Part shown: piece by piece, positions 24,570-32,970 of the stretch
How the letters are laid out: each line of letters opens with the position of its first letter
How positions within the stretch are numbered: position 1 is the stretch's first letter
From: Deltaproteobacteria bacterium
GTDB taxonomy: Bacteria; Myxococcota; Myxococcia; Myxococcales; 40CM-4-68-19
NCBI GenBank assembly: GCA_005879805.1
Contig: VBKL01000055.1
Span: 1 to 40,801 of the forward strand
Length of the DNA: 40,801 nt
Reading direction: 5' to 3'
Program-made: the position numbers and the translations under genes
Notes under the pieces: generated by a model
Databases searched by the model: none
The model's input: only the letters and a program-made list of their open reading frames with translations
Told to the model about the DNA's origin: nothing

Positions 24570-25642
24570 CGCGGGTGCATGCCGTCGAGGAGGCGCCGAC
24601 CGACGGCCTCGGCCGGCTCGCCGCGTCCGCGGCAGCCGTCAAGATCGCGGCCTCGGCGCTCCGCTTCCTCGCTGCAGGCGCCGTTTCCTTTGCGGGTCTG
24701 CTCGTCGTCGCGCTTCTGCTCTCCTCCTTCGATCGCACCGGAGCCCGGGAGCCCACGCAGACCTCCGCGTCCGCGTACCTCGACTTCGATCTCGCCGTCC
24801 TGCGCGCTCTCGCGGATCGAGGCCTCGCCCCGTCATCGCCCGCCGAGGCCGAGCGCGGCGCTCTCGGTTTGTGGGCGCAGCGGCCCGACTGGCAGCTTCC
24901 CGGCATGTCCGGTGCGACTCCGCGACTCGTCGGTCCCGGTGAGGCCTGGGCGGCGGTCGCCTCCGAGCGGAGCCACTTCCGCACCGCCGCGCGGGGCGCC
25001 GCCAGCGCGCTGCCGTTCCTGCTCGCCGCGCTCGCGATCTCGCTCCTCGCCGCCGCCTTCGCGGCCGTCCTCGCCCGGGCGCGAGACCTCTTCCCCGGCC
25101 GATCGCGAAGGATCGCGCTCGCTGCCGCGACTGCCGGCCTCTGCGCGCTGGTGGTGTACCCCCTCCTGCCGCTTTTCAATTCAAACCTCTTCTACGACCG
25201 CACCCGCTCGCTCGGTCTCGGGGTCGCCGCGGTCCTCTTCGTCGCAGCCTTCGCCGGCGCGATGCCCGGGGCTGCTGCCCGGGCCTATCTCGCCAACCAT
25301 CCTCACGCGCAGCACCTCGCCGATCTGGGCGGACGGCGCTCGCTCTTCACCATCGCGCGGCTCGCTGCCCTCGATGCCGTCGAGTGGCTGCTTCCGCTCG
25401 TCCCGGCTCTGGCAGCGGCCGCCGTCTTCGTCTGCGCCAAGGAGGATCAGGATCCCGCCTCGTCGGGCAATGCCAGCGGTCTCGGCGCGCTCATCCGCGC
25501 AGCGATGAGCGAGCCGTCGGTCGCCGAGCGCATCGGCTCCTGTGCTCTCGTCGCCGGGGCCCTGGTCGTCCTCTGGTACCTCGGACACCGGTTCCTCCTC
25601 GAGGCGCGCGAGTCCCTGGGCGCGCAGCGGAGCGCCCCGTGA
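24566..25642 (+). CDS. Diverged DppB/OppB-like ABC permease
   Basis: 358 residues. Membrane helices lie at about 30-53, 145-170, 183-204, 215-236, 274-291 and 322-343, with a large periplasmic loop (54-144) after the first helix, exactly the OppB/DppB layout. Between helices 4 and 5, the cytoplasmic segment AYLANHPHAQHLADLGGRRSLFTIARLAALDAVEWLLP fits the EAA coupling loop (Gly-centred, ending in a helix with LP). Sequence identity to known DppB appears low. The ATG overlaps the previous TGA and the stop overlaps the next GTG. It should pair with the DppC-like half of the downstream fusion protein. Confidence 0.68.
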   Translation: MTRVHAVEEAPTDGLGRLAASAAAVKIAASALRFLAAGAVSFAGLLVVALLLSSFDRTGAREPTQTSASAYLDFDLAVLRALADRGLAPSSPAEAERGALGLWAQRPDWQLPGMSGATPRLVGPGEAWAAVASERSHFRTAARGAASALPFLLAALAISLLAAAFAAVLARARDLFPGRSRRIALAAATAGLCALVVYPLLPLFNSNLFYDRTRSLGLGVAAVLFVAAFAGAMPGAAARAYLANHPHAQHLADLGGRRSLFTIARLAALDAVEWLLPLVPALAAAAVFVCAKEDQDPASSGNASGLGALIRAAMSEPSVAERIGSCALVAGALVVLWYLGHRFLLEARESLGAQRSAP

Positions 25643-28164
25643 GCCGGGAGCGTCTCGCCGCGTTCTTCCGTCGCCATTGCCCTCCGGGCTTTCGCGCCAT
25701 GGGGGCCGTCGCCATCGTCCTCTGCGCGCTCGGCTTCGCGCAGATGGCTGCGCTCGCCGTCCGCGACGAGCCCCATCCGGTTTTCGCCGCCGCGCTCGCC
25801 TTGCTCCTCGCTTCCGGTGGAGCGGTGCTCGTCATCTTCGTGCGCCGCGGTACCGCCAGCGCGGCGTCGTTTTCCGAGCGGTCCCCCGGAGGCGCGTTCG
25901 CCACAGCGGCGCTCGTCCTTTTCGCCTGCGGCGCCGTGGCCGTCCTCTTCAGCACCGGGATCTTCTTCCCGGCCCGCATGACGCTCTTCTGGGTGGGAAC
26001 GCTTTCCGCCGCGCGCCTCGGCGAGCCGGCGCTTCCGATGATGCTCGCAGGGACCTGCCTCGTCGGCCTCGGCGCCGTGGCGACCGCCGTCCTCTGCGGC
26101 GCGCTCTGGCTCCTCTTCTACGCACAGGGGCGCACCGGAGCCTCGCGCGTCACCTCTGCCCTGCTCTCATTCGCCGGGGCCGTCCCCTACGTCGCCTTCG
26201 CCCTCGTGGTCCGAGCGATCTTCTGTCCACCGGTCGCCTTCCTCGCCGCCGGACGATGGCTCGCGTTGCGCCCGGACGATCAACTCGCCTATCGATCCCT
26301 CTTCGGCATGGCCCCCGGCCTCTTCACCGCGTCGATCGCGCTCGGGCTCTGCCTCGGGCGCGGCCTGTGGAGCTTCCTGGACCAGGTCCGTGAGGCCGAG
26401 GAGAAGAGCGACTCGTTCCTCGCCGGCACTCTGCGCGGCCAGAAACCCTGGGCGATCGTGCTGCGCCAGGGATTGTGGCTGCGGCGGCGGCGCGACGTGG
26501 GCGCGCTCTTGCTCGGCGGATTCGCCGCCGCGGTGCTCATCGACATCCTCTCCAATACCCTCATCGACAGCTTCCGCCCGCCGGGTTTTCCCACCTATCC
26601 GTCGCTCGGCGCAGCGCTCTTCCTGAGAGGCATCGGCGCGGACGGCGCTCCTTTGCCGCTCGCCGGGGACCTTCGTGTCGCCCACCTCCTCGTCGTCCTG
26701 GCCGCGGTGCTCCTCCTCGTCGCGCAGACCTTCCCCCGCAGTCTCGCCTCCATCGCGCTCCGCTCGGGTTCCCTGCGCGTCGGTGCGAAGCTGCTCGCAA
26801 ATGGCGTAGCCAGCTCACATGGGCTTCCGCCCCGCCCCTCGCTGCAGTGGGTCCTCGGAACGTCCGGATCGGGCAAGAGCACGCTCCTCAAGGCTTGGTC
26901 CCGCGAGATGCGCAACGCGATGCTCGTCCCGCAGGATCCCGACGAGGCGCTTCCCGCCGCCCTCTCCGGCACCGACGTCGGCCGTCTCGCGGCCCGGGCG
27001 TCCGTGCGCGAGGACCGCGTCCTCTGGGATTTCCTCGGGCGCCTCGACGACGGCCGCTTGCAGCGGAGCCTCTTCGATCCCTTCACGCCGGTATCGTCGT
27101 TCTCGCGCGGCGAGCGGCAGAGGCTGGTCGTCTGCCTCGCGCTCGCCAGGGCCCGCCGGGATCCGGACTGCACGCTGCTCTTCGACGAGCCGACCTCGGG
27201 ACAGGACTCGAGCCGCACCCGCGCCCTGCTCGACTGCGTGCGCGAACTGCTTCCCGCGCAGTTCGCCGGAGCGTCGTCGCTCGTGCTCGCGGCGCACGAT
27301 CCGGAATCGCTCGACGCCCTGCTCGGCGATCGCGCAGGCGACGCGGTTCCCGATCACGTGCTGTGGCTGGAGGACGGCCGCGCCCACGAGTTCACCGTCC
27401 GTGCGCCTTCCGGCGAGGCCCGCCGCTGGGCGGGAGCCACGGCGCAGCCGAGCGGACTGCAAGGCTATCTCCACGCGATGACGACGCTGCTCGACGCCCG
27501 AAACGCGACGTCCGGGGACCGGCCCCGGCGCTCGGAGCGCCGGCAATCCGGACTGCGGCTCCTCCGCTCGCGCCTCGCCATCGGCGGAAAGCCTTACGCG
27601 ATCTCGCCGGAAACGGTGGTGCGCGGCGGCGAATTGTTCGTGCTCCACGGCGCTTCCGGGAGCGGCAAATCGACCCTCGTCCGCGCCATCGCGGGCCGCC
27701 GCCCCGCCTCCATCGAGGTGGGCTACGTGATGCAGGATCCCGGGCGCGCCTTCCCGGCCGAGATGCCGGTCGAGGAGGTGCTGGGCGCTCTTCCCGGCTC
27801 CGCCAGCGAGCGGGACCGCGTTCGCCGCTGGTTCGGCGCGCCGCTCGAAGAGATGCTCGCCAGACCCGTCTGCGCGCTCTCGGAAGGAGAGCGGCAGCGC
27901 GTCGTATTCGCGGGAGAGGTCCTGCGCATCGAGCGCGCCTCGCGTCACGCGAGGTTGCGGCTCCTGCTCCTCGACGAGCCCTTCGGCGCCGTCGACCCCT
28001 CCGCGCACCTGCGTCTCATGAACCTGCTCCTCGGCTGGCTGGGCGAGAGCGAAGGGCAGAGCGCCGCGGTCCTCGTTTCGCACAGTCCAAAGATGGACCT
28101 TGGGCTGGCGCGCGCTTCCGGGATTCCCGTAACCGAGTGGACGATCGACAATGGAGAAGGATGA
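25639..28164 (+). CDS. Fusion of DppC-like permease and two ABC ATPase domains
   Basis: 841 residues. The N-terminal 370 residues hold about seven or eight membrane helices. A candidate EAA loop (about 250-280) is followed by SFRPPGFPTYPSLGAALF, resembling the PP-x-PSWG motif after the last core helices of DppC. ATPase domain 1 (about 395-600) has Walker A GTSGSGKST (about 407), Q-loop VPQDPDEA, signature FSRGERQR, Walker B TLLFDEPTSGQD and H-loop AAHDPES. Domain 2 (about 625-835) has GASGSGKST (about 671), VMQDPGRAF, LSEGERQR, LLLLDEPFGAVD and VSHSPKM. Both domains look fully active. In peptide importers these are three separate proteins, so a single DppC-D-F chain is unusual. GTG start overlaps the upstream stop by 4 bases. 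Confidence 0.85.
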   Translation: MSRERLAAFFRRHCPPGFRAMGAVAIVLCALGFAQMAALAVRDEPHPVFAAALALLLASGGAVLVIFVRRGTASAASFSERSPGGAFATAALVLFACGAVAVLFSTGIFFPARMTLFWVGTLSAARLGEPALPMMLAGTCLVGLGAVATAVLCGALWLLFYAQGRTGASRVTSALLSFAGAVPYVAFALVVRAIFCPPVAFLAAGRWLALRPDDQLAYRSLFGMAPGLFTASIALGLCLGRGLWSFLDQVREAEEKSDSFLAGTLRGQKPWAIVLRQGLWLRRRRDVGALLLGGFAAAVLIDILSNTLIDSFRPPGFPTYPSLGAALFLRGIGADGAPLPLAGDLRVAHLLVVLAAVLLLVAQTFPRSLASIALRSGSLRVGAKLLANGVASSHGLPPRPSLQWVLGTSGSGKSTLLKAWSREMRNAMLVPQDPDEALPAALSGTDVGRLAARASVREDRVLWDFLGRLDDGRLQRSLFDPFTPVSSFSRGERQRLVVCLALARARRDPDCTLLFDEPTSGQDSSRTRALLDCVRELLPAQFAGASSLVLAAHDPESLDALLGDRAGDAVPDHVLWLEDGRAHEFTVRAPSGEARRWAGATAQPSGLQGYLHAMTTLLDARNATSGDRPRRSERRQSGLRLLRSRLAIGGKPYAISPETVVRGGELFVLHGASGSGKSTLVRAIAGRRPASIEVGYVMQDPGRAFPAEMPVEEVLGALPGSASERDRVRRWFGAPLEEMLARPVCALSEGERQRVVFAGEVLRIERASRHARLRLLLLDEPFGAVDPSAHLRLMNLLLGWLGESEGQSAAVLVSHSPKMDLGLARASGIPVTEWTIDNGEG

Positions 28165-28514
28165 AGCCGCTGCGACGAACGATCGCCGCCCTGGAACGTA
28201 GGCCATGGCCCCTGGCGGTCTTCGCCGGGCTGGGCTTCACGTTGTTGGTCGCCGGAGCGGTGGCGCTCTTCGGCTCCGTCGAGCTGCTCGACGCGCTCGT
28301 CGCGCTGGGCGACGCGAAACTCTACGGAGCGCTCGCCCTCCTCTTCGTCGCCAGCGCGTGCGCCGCGCGGATCGCCTTCCGCCGGCGCCGCCGCCTGGAA
28401 GAGGACCTGGACGACATCGTCCTCTCCGCCGCGCCCGCGAAACAAACTACCGGCCGCGCCGTCCCCGCCGATGAGGCGCCGGCGAACAAGCCCGCCAAGG
28501 CGTACCTGCGATGA
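28161..28514 (+). CDS. Small two-pass membrane protein
   Basis: 117 residues. Two membrane helices (about 17-40 and 53-71) are followed by a strongly basic segment (RIAFRRRRRLEE) and a hydrophilic Ala/Pro/Lys tail, so both ends are probably cytoplasmic. The ATG overlaps the ABC fusion stop (ATGA) and the stop overlaps the next ATG (ATGA). The position suggests a small adaptor between the ABC transporter and the actin-like ATPase. Family not recognised. Confidence 0.75.
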   Translation: MKPLRRTIAALERRPWPLAVFAGLGFTLLVAGAVALFGSVELLDALVALGDAKLYGALALLFVASACAARIAFRRRRRLEEDLDDIVLSAAPAKQTTGRAVPADEAPANKPAKAYLR

Positions 28515-30829
28515 AAGACGCCATGGCCGATCCCCGACGCGCGGCAGGAATGGTCCTTCGCGGCTTGCGGCGCCCCGGGGTGCCGCTGCAGCGAATCGCG
28601 GAGGCGCTGCGCGGTGAGCCGCTCCGGCCCGCGCTCGCCATGGAGGCCATCGTCGCCGCTGCTCGGACGCGATTCGATCTGGCCGAGGTCCGCGAGGCGG
28701 AGCTTTCCGCGGTGGAGTGCTTCCCGCTCGCGTTCGCTGGGAGGTTCGGTTCCGGCGCCGCATCTCCCGAGGTCCATCTCGCGCTTTCGCCGCCGTTTCT
28801 TTCCGAGGGATGGCGCGGGACCATCTGCTTGCGCGCCGCCGCGCACCTTCGCAGCTCTGGCGAAGAGCGTGCCTTGCGCATCTGGGTTGGCCCGCCAGCG
28901 GCGCCCGGCGCTTCGTCCTCGGGCGTCGAGGGAGAGACCGTCGCCACCTGGGCCGTGGCACCCGAGGCGCGACGCCCGGCTGAGGGAGAATCGTGGCCTG
29001 CCGGATGGCCGAGGTGGGCCGTCCTCCGTCTCCTCGAAGGCCGCGAGCCGCAGGCGCTCTGGGACCTTCGCGCGCTCTGGCAGGCCCGTCTCGCCACCCT
29101 GCCCGAGGCCGCGCCCGGCGGCCCGAGCGCGGGCGCTACGGCCGGCACGATGCGGGTCGCCGTGGACATCGGCAGCACCTCGACCGTGGTGGTCGAGGAG
29201 GACAGTGCCGCCGCCGGATCGGTGGGGCAGAAGCTCCTCTGCGCGCAAGCGCGGCGGCCCGTGGCGTCCGGATTCCGCTTGCTCGCCGGCGACCCGCGCA
29301 CGGCGCACCGGTACGGCTGCGCGGAAAGGCTGCTCGCTCCCGGTGGCCAGGTTCCGACGGCGCTCGCGGCCGCGTCGGTCGAGGCGCTCGGCAAGCTGCT
29401 CCGGGCCGATTCCGCGGCGGGCGCCGATCAAGTCTGGCTGCCGCAAGCGCCCGCAGAGCGCAGCGGCGAAGACACCCCCGCGGCCGTCCTCGCCGATCGG
29501 TTCAAGTCGCCCGACCTGCTGCTTCTCTCCGACTGGCTCGCGGAGGTGCCGGGCGCACCCGCGCCTTCGCTCGCCAGCCGGCGTCTCTTGACCGGTTACG
29601 GATACCTTCTCGGGCGAACCCTCGCGGCCGCTCATGCGGCGCCGCTCGTCACGCCCGAGGGCGGACGCTGGGCGCTGCGCTGGCCGCGGCTCTCAGCGGT
29701 GGAGGCGGTGCTCACCTATCCGCCCTGCACCTTCGCGGCCTCGTCGCAGGAACCGTTCCGCGACGTCTTCGACGAGGTCGGAAGCGAGCTTTGCCGTGGG
29801 CTCGAAGCGGCCTGGAATTCGTCGCAGCACCGCATGGTGGCGGATCCGGCCGCGGCGCGCGCAGCCCGGACGGAGCCGCACGATCCGGCCCACCCGATCG
29901 AGGCCTTCGTCGATTTCGGCGGCTTGACCCTGCAGATCACCGTGCGCGTTCCGGCGGCGCCCGGCAGGCCACGGCCCTTCATCGCGGGATCCTCGATGGG
30001 CTATCTGCTCGGCGGCGAGCGGTTCATCGATGCCGCCGCGTTCGCGGGCGCCGCGCTCCAACCCGCGAGCGGCCTGCGCGATGCGTACCGTGCGACGGCG
30101 CGCAGATGGCGCGGGCTCATCGCGAACGGCGGCCACCTGCGCAACGGCGACGGAGAAGCTGCCGCGGCCTTCCGCGATGCCGTGCTGCAGACGGCGTTTT
30201 CGCTCTTGCGGCGCCAGCTCCAGGGGACGCTGAGGCGCGCCGCGCCCGATCTTCGCGGACTGCGCGGCGCGGGCGTTCGCGTCTACCTCCTCGGCGAAGG
30301 ATGGAAGCTCGTCGCCCTCGACACTCCCGACGACGAGCGCGAGGAGGCGGCGCTGCGGGCGCTCGCAGCGCACTTGCGAAAGGGGCCGCTGCTCGAGGAC
30401 GTCGAGATCGACCTGCAGAGGATGACCAAGCGACGTCTCTGCGAAGGCGCCCTGCGGGTCCACGCCGACGAGGACTCCGGCGAGTTCCCTCTCGAGTTGC
30501 AAGGTGTGGATGTCGTCGCCGCGGACGGCCGCAACCAGCGCTGGTTCGGGGTGGCCGGATCCGAGGGCCTCGCCGGCCCCGATCTGTTGCCCGATCCATC
30601 GGACCCGTGGTGGGGCGCGTTCGCTTCCAGGACCGACGGGTCGCTGTTGCGCGTCGAGCAGTGGTTCACGAGCGCCGCGCCGTTCGAGACCTCGCTCTCG
30701 GGTGGCCAGATCTCGTTCGATCCCGCGCGCTCGCTGCTCAAGCAGTGGATCGATCTCTCCGGCCCGTCGCTGGTCGCCTTGCGCATCCACGGCGACCTGC
30801 AGGGCCGCCGGGCTGCCCGCGAGGGGTGA
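28511..30829 (+). CDS. Actin/Hsp70-fold ATPase (possible remote SrfB relative)
   Basis: 772 residues, no export signal. A 210-residue N-terminal domain of unknown type precedes an actin/Hsp70-type core. MRVAVDIGSTSTVVVEED (Asp about 219) is phosphate-1, and EAFVDFGGLTLQITV (Asp about 468) is phosphate-2-like. The adenosine-type segment GSSMGYLLGGERFID follows. SrfB-family proteins, which I know to share a DVGNTHT and DIGGGTTD pattern and a similar size, are the closest layout I can name; this is a weak comparison. The last gene of the operon, coupled to the small membrane protein by ATGA. It may act as a cytoplasmic motor or switch for the envelope complex. Confidence 0.7.
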   Translation: MKDAMADPRRAAGMVLRGLRRPGVPLQRIAEALRGEPLRPALAMEAIVAAARTRFDLAEVREAELSAVECFPLAFAGRFGSGAASPEVHLALSPPFLSEGWRGTICLRAAAHLRSSGEERALRIWVGPPAAPGASSSGVEGETVATWAVAPEARRPAEGESWPAGWPRWAVLRLLEGREPQALWDLRALWQARLATLPEAAPGGPSAGATAGTMRVAVDIGSTSTVVVEEDSAAAGSVGQKLLCAQARRPVASGFRLLAGDPRTAHRYGCAERLLAPGGQVPTALAAASVEALGKLLRADSAAGADQVWLPQAPAERSGEDTPAAVLADRFKSPDLLLLSDWLAEVPGAPAPSLASRRLLTGYGYLLGRTLAAAHAAPLVTPEGGRWALRWPRLSAVEAVLTYPPCTFAASSQEPFRDVFDEVGSELCRGLEAAWNSSQHRMVADPAAARAARTEPHDPAHPIEAFVDFGGLTLQITVRVPAAPGRPRPFIAGSSMGYLLGGERFIDAAAFAGAALQPASGLRDAYRATARRWRGLIANGGHLRNGDGEAAAAFRDAVLQTAFSLLRRQLQGTLRRAAPDLRGLRGAGVRVYLLGEGWKLVALDTPDDEREEAALRALAAHLRKGPLLEDVEIDLQRMTKRRLCEGALRVHADEDSGEFPLELQGVDVVAADGRNQRWFGVAGSEGLAGPDLLPDPSDPWWGAFASRTDGSLLRVEQWFTSAAPFETSLSGGQISFDPARSLLKQWIDLSGPSLVALRIHGDLQGRRAAREG

Positions 30830-30861
30830 CCGCCGGTCAAGGAACGCTCGCCTGCGAGCAG

Positions 30862-31641
30862 TCAGCGCGCGGTATAGCCGCCGTCGATGACCAGCTCGCT
30901 TCCCGTCATGAACTTCGAGGCGTCGGAAGCGAGGTAGAGGATCGCCTCGGCGATCTCCTCGGGTTCGGCGAGACGTCCGAGCGGCGCCGCTCCTGCGAGC
31001 GCCTGGAAGGCCGCGTCCTCGCTCCCCGACTGCGCGACGAGGCCCGGCCAGAAATCGGCCTTGGCCCAGATGGGCGTCCGCACGCCGCCCGGATGGATCG
31101 AGTTCACGCGGATACCATCGCCGGCCACTTCCAGCGCGACCGCCTTGGTGAAGAGGCGTACTCCGCCCTTGCTTGCGCAGTAGGCGCTGGCGGTGGGAGA
31201 CCCGACGAGGCCCGAGGCGGAGGAGACGTTGATGATCGCGCCGCCTCCCGACCCGCGCATGGCGCGGACCGCTTCGCGGGTGCCGAGGAAGACGCCGTCG
31301 AGGTTCACCGCCATGAGCTGCCGCCATTCGGCGAGCGTCGTCTCTCCGAGCGGTTTCGCGAAGGAGATGCCCGCGTTGTTGACGAGGACATCGAGGCGGC
31401 CGAATGCTTCGAGCGCCCGGCGGATCGCCGTCGTCCACGACGCCTCGTCGCTCACGTCGTGGCGGAGGAAGTGGACCTCGCCGCCCTCGCCCCGGATCGA
31501 ATCGGCCACCGCCTCGCCTGCGGGATCTAGATCGGTCAGGAGGACACGCGCTCCTTCGCGGGCGAAGAGGATGGCGGTGGCGCGGCCGATCCCGGACGCC
31601 GCCCCGGTGACGATCGCTGCCTTGCCTTGCATCCGTGTCAT
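30862..31641 (-). CDS. SDR-family oxidoreductase
   Basis: 259 residues, full length for a classical short-chain dehydrogenase. NAD(P)-binding TGAASGIG (13-20), then DLD after the second strand (Asp39 suggests NAD preference), LVNNAG (about 86-91), the catalytic INVSSASG Ser (about 140) and YCASK (Tyr154, Lys158), ending with a TGSELVIDGGYTAR tail typical of the family. The reaction is oxidation or reduction of an alcohol/ketone; the substrate is unknown. Start ATG at 31641, or ATG 31632 in the same frame. Convergent with the actin-like gene (32 bp between stops), so not part of that operon. Confidence 0.93.
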   Translation of the reverse strand: MTRMQGKAAIVTGAASGIGRATAILFAREGARVLLTDLDPAGEAVADSIRGEGGEVHFLRHDVSDEASWTTAIRRALEAFGRLDVLVNNAGISFAKPLGETTLAEWRQLMAVNLDGVFLGTREAVRAMRGSGGGAIINVSSASGLVGSPTASAYCASKGGVRLFTKAVALEVAGDGIRVNSIHPGGVRTPIWAKADFWPGLVAQSGSEDAAFQALAGAAPLGRLAEPEEIAEAILYLASDASKFMTGSELVIDGGYTAR

Positions 31642-31682
31642 CGCGAGGACTCTGCCACGACCAGGTGCTAGCTTGCCTGCGG

Positions 31683-32123
31683 ATGCCGTTGTTCTCGCGC
31701 AGGTTGCCGCACGTGCTCACCCGCAAGGACCTGGCCCGGGCACTCGCGAAGACCTACGCGAAGGCGGCCTCGGTCGACGCGGAGGAGGCGCTCGACCGCA
31801 TGGAGCGCGCGGTCGCGAGCGACCGCATCTCGGAGGATCTCTACGCCGGCCTTTCCGCGGCGATGGCCGAGCGCAAGGGTTCCCGCACGACTGAAGACGA
31901 GCTCGTCGACAAGCTCTCCGAGGGCGTCCAGAAGCGACGGGCCCGCGTCAAGGCGGCCGAGCTGACGCCGGCCATTTCCGCGGCCATGGTGCTCATCAAT
32001 CTCGAGCTCGGTTACGCGCCCGAGATGATGCGCAATGCCTTGCAGACCGAGAAGGGCCGCGCCCTCCTCGACGAGGGCCTGCGCGAACTGGGAGCGCATC
32101 TGGTCGCCGAGCTCATCAAGTAG
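31683..32123 (+). CDS. Small helical protein of unknown function
   Basis: 146 residues starting MPLFSRRLPHVLTRKDLARALAKTYAKAASVDAEEALDRMERAV. Strongly charged and predicted mostly helical; no signal peptide, membrane helix or catalytic motif. The ATG at 31683 lies 41 bp from the divergent SDR start; a start further upstream is possible but gives atypical residues. No clear Shine-Dalgarno. Codon usage matches the genome. Monocistronic by position. Confidence 0.65.
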   Translation: MPLFSRRLPHVLTRKDLARALAKTYAKAASVDAEEALDRMERAVASDRISEDLYAGLSAAMAERKGSRTTEDELVDKLSEGVQKRRARVKAAELTPAISAAMVLINLELGYAPEMMRNALQTEKGRALLDEGLRELGAHLVAELIK

Positions 32124-32151
32124 CGATCCTGTTCCGCTGGCAGCGCGTCGA

Positions 32152-32922
32152 TCATCGCGCTTCGGTCAGGAAGGAGAGGAGCGTCGCCGTCAGCGGCCCG
32201 GGAGCATCGAGCGGCAGGAAATGACCGCCGGGCAGGACCACGAGTCGGGCGCCCAAGGTCTTCGCGAGCGGCTCGCCGATCTCTCGCAGCGACAAATACT
32301 GGTCCTGGTCACCCCAGACGACGAGGCGAGGCATGGAAAGCTTGCGCAACTCTTCGCCGATCGATTCCGTCTGGCTCGGATCGAACGCCTGCGCGGCGCG
32401 GATGAGCCGCCGGCCGCCCTCCTCGCCCTCATAGCTCGCGACGATCTCCCGCAACGCCGGGTCCTTCACGCGCATGGTCCGCGCCAGTACCTTGGCAAGG
32501 CTCGCCGCCTTCGCCGGGTCCCAGGTGCGGATGCTTTCCACCGCTGCCATCGCCCACTCCCGGCCATGGACGCCGTCCATGAGCACGAGCGCGCGCAGAC
32601 GCTCCGGCGCCCGCACCGCGAGGATCTGCGCGGCGGCGGTACCGACGTCGTGGGCGACGAGCGCCACGCGGGGCAGGTCGAGCGCGTCGAAGAGTCTCAG
32701 CAGCGCATCCGCCTGCGAGGCGAGATCGACGGGCCCGCCGCCGGACGATTTCCCGTAGCCGAGAAGATCGGGCGCGAGGACCCGGAAACGCTCCGACAAT
32801 CCGGGTACGACGCGCTGCCAGAGTAGCCGCGAAGCAGGAAATCCGTGGAGGAGAACGACCGGATCGCCCCTGCCCTCGTCGATCAACTCGAACTGGTCCT
32901 GCCCCACCCGCACGGAGCTCAT
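32152..32922 (-). CDS. Alpha/beta hydrolase, epoxide hydrolase/dehalogenase-like
   Basis: 256 residues. PVVLLHGFPASRLLW gives the HGFP oxyanion motif (26-29), and LVAHDVGTAAAQ places Asp92 at the nucleophile elbow, the feature of epoxide hydrolases and haloalkane dehalogenases rather than Ser esterases. MPRLVVWGDQDQYL is the acid-bearing strand and PGGHFLP supplies the catalytic His (about 234). The reaction is probably hydrolysis of an epoxide or halide through an alkyl-enzyme ester. It diverges from the liv operon with 48 bp between starts and could share its substrate pathway. Confidence 0.85.
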   Translation of the reverse strand: MSSVRVGQDQFELIDEGRGDPVVLLHGFPASRLLWQRVVPGLSERFRVLAPDLLGYGKSSGGGPVDLASQADALLRLFDALDLPRVALVAHDVGTAAAQILAVRAPERLRALVLMDGVHGREWAMAAVESIRTWDPAKAASLAKVLARTMRVKDPALREIVASYEGEEGGRRLIRAAQAFDPSQTESIGEELRKLSMPRLVVWGDQDQYLSLREIGEPLAKTLGARLVVLPGGHFLPLDAPGPLTATLLSFLTEAR

Positions 32923-32928
32923 CTGGCT

Positions 32929-32967
32929 CTGGCATACCAGTCCGGGTGTCGGTTTGGTACGGTACCG
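32929..32967. promoter_or_regulatory. Two short palindromes between divergent hydrolase and liv genes
   Basis: CTGG-CATA-CCAG (32929-32940) and CGGTACCG (32960-32967), the latter within GGTACGGTACC, lie in the 48-bp divergent gap. Their position before both starts suits an operator, but they are short and no matching promoter hexamers are evident. Confidence 0.3.
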
Positions 32968-32970
32968 CGC

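Noticed and set aside
21781-25179. Long minus-strand open frame of over 1100 codons opposite the ABC operon
   Set aside because: Arg/Ala/Gly-rich antisense shadow with no domain; the plus-strand genes here have clear motifs and chained starts.
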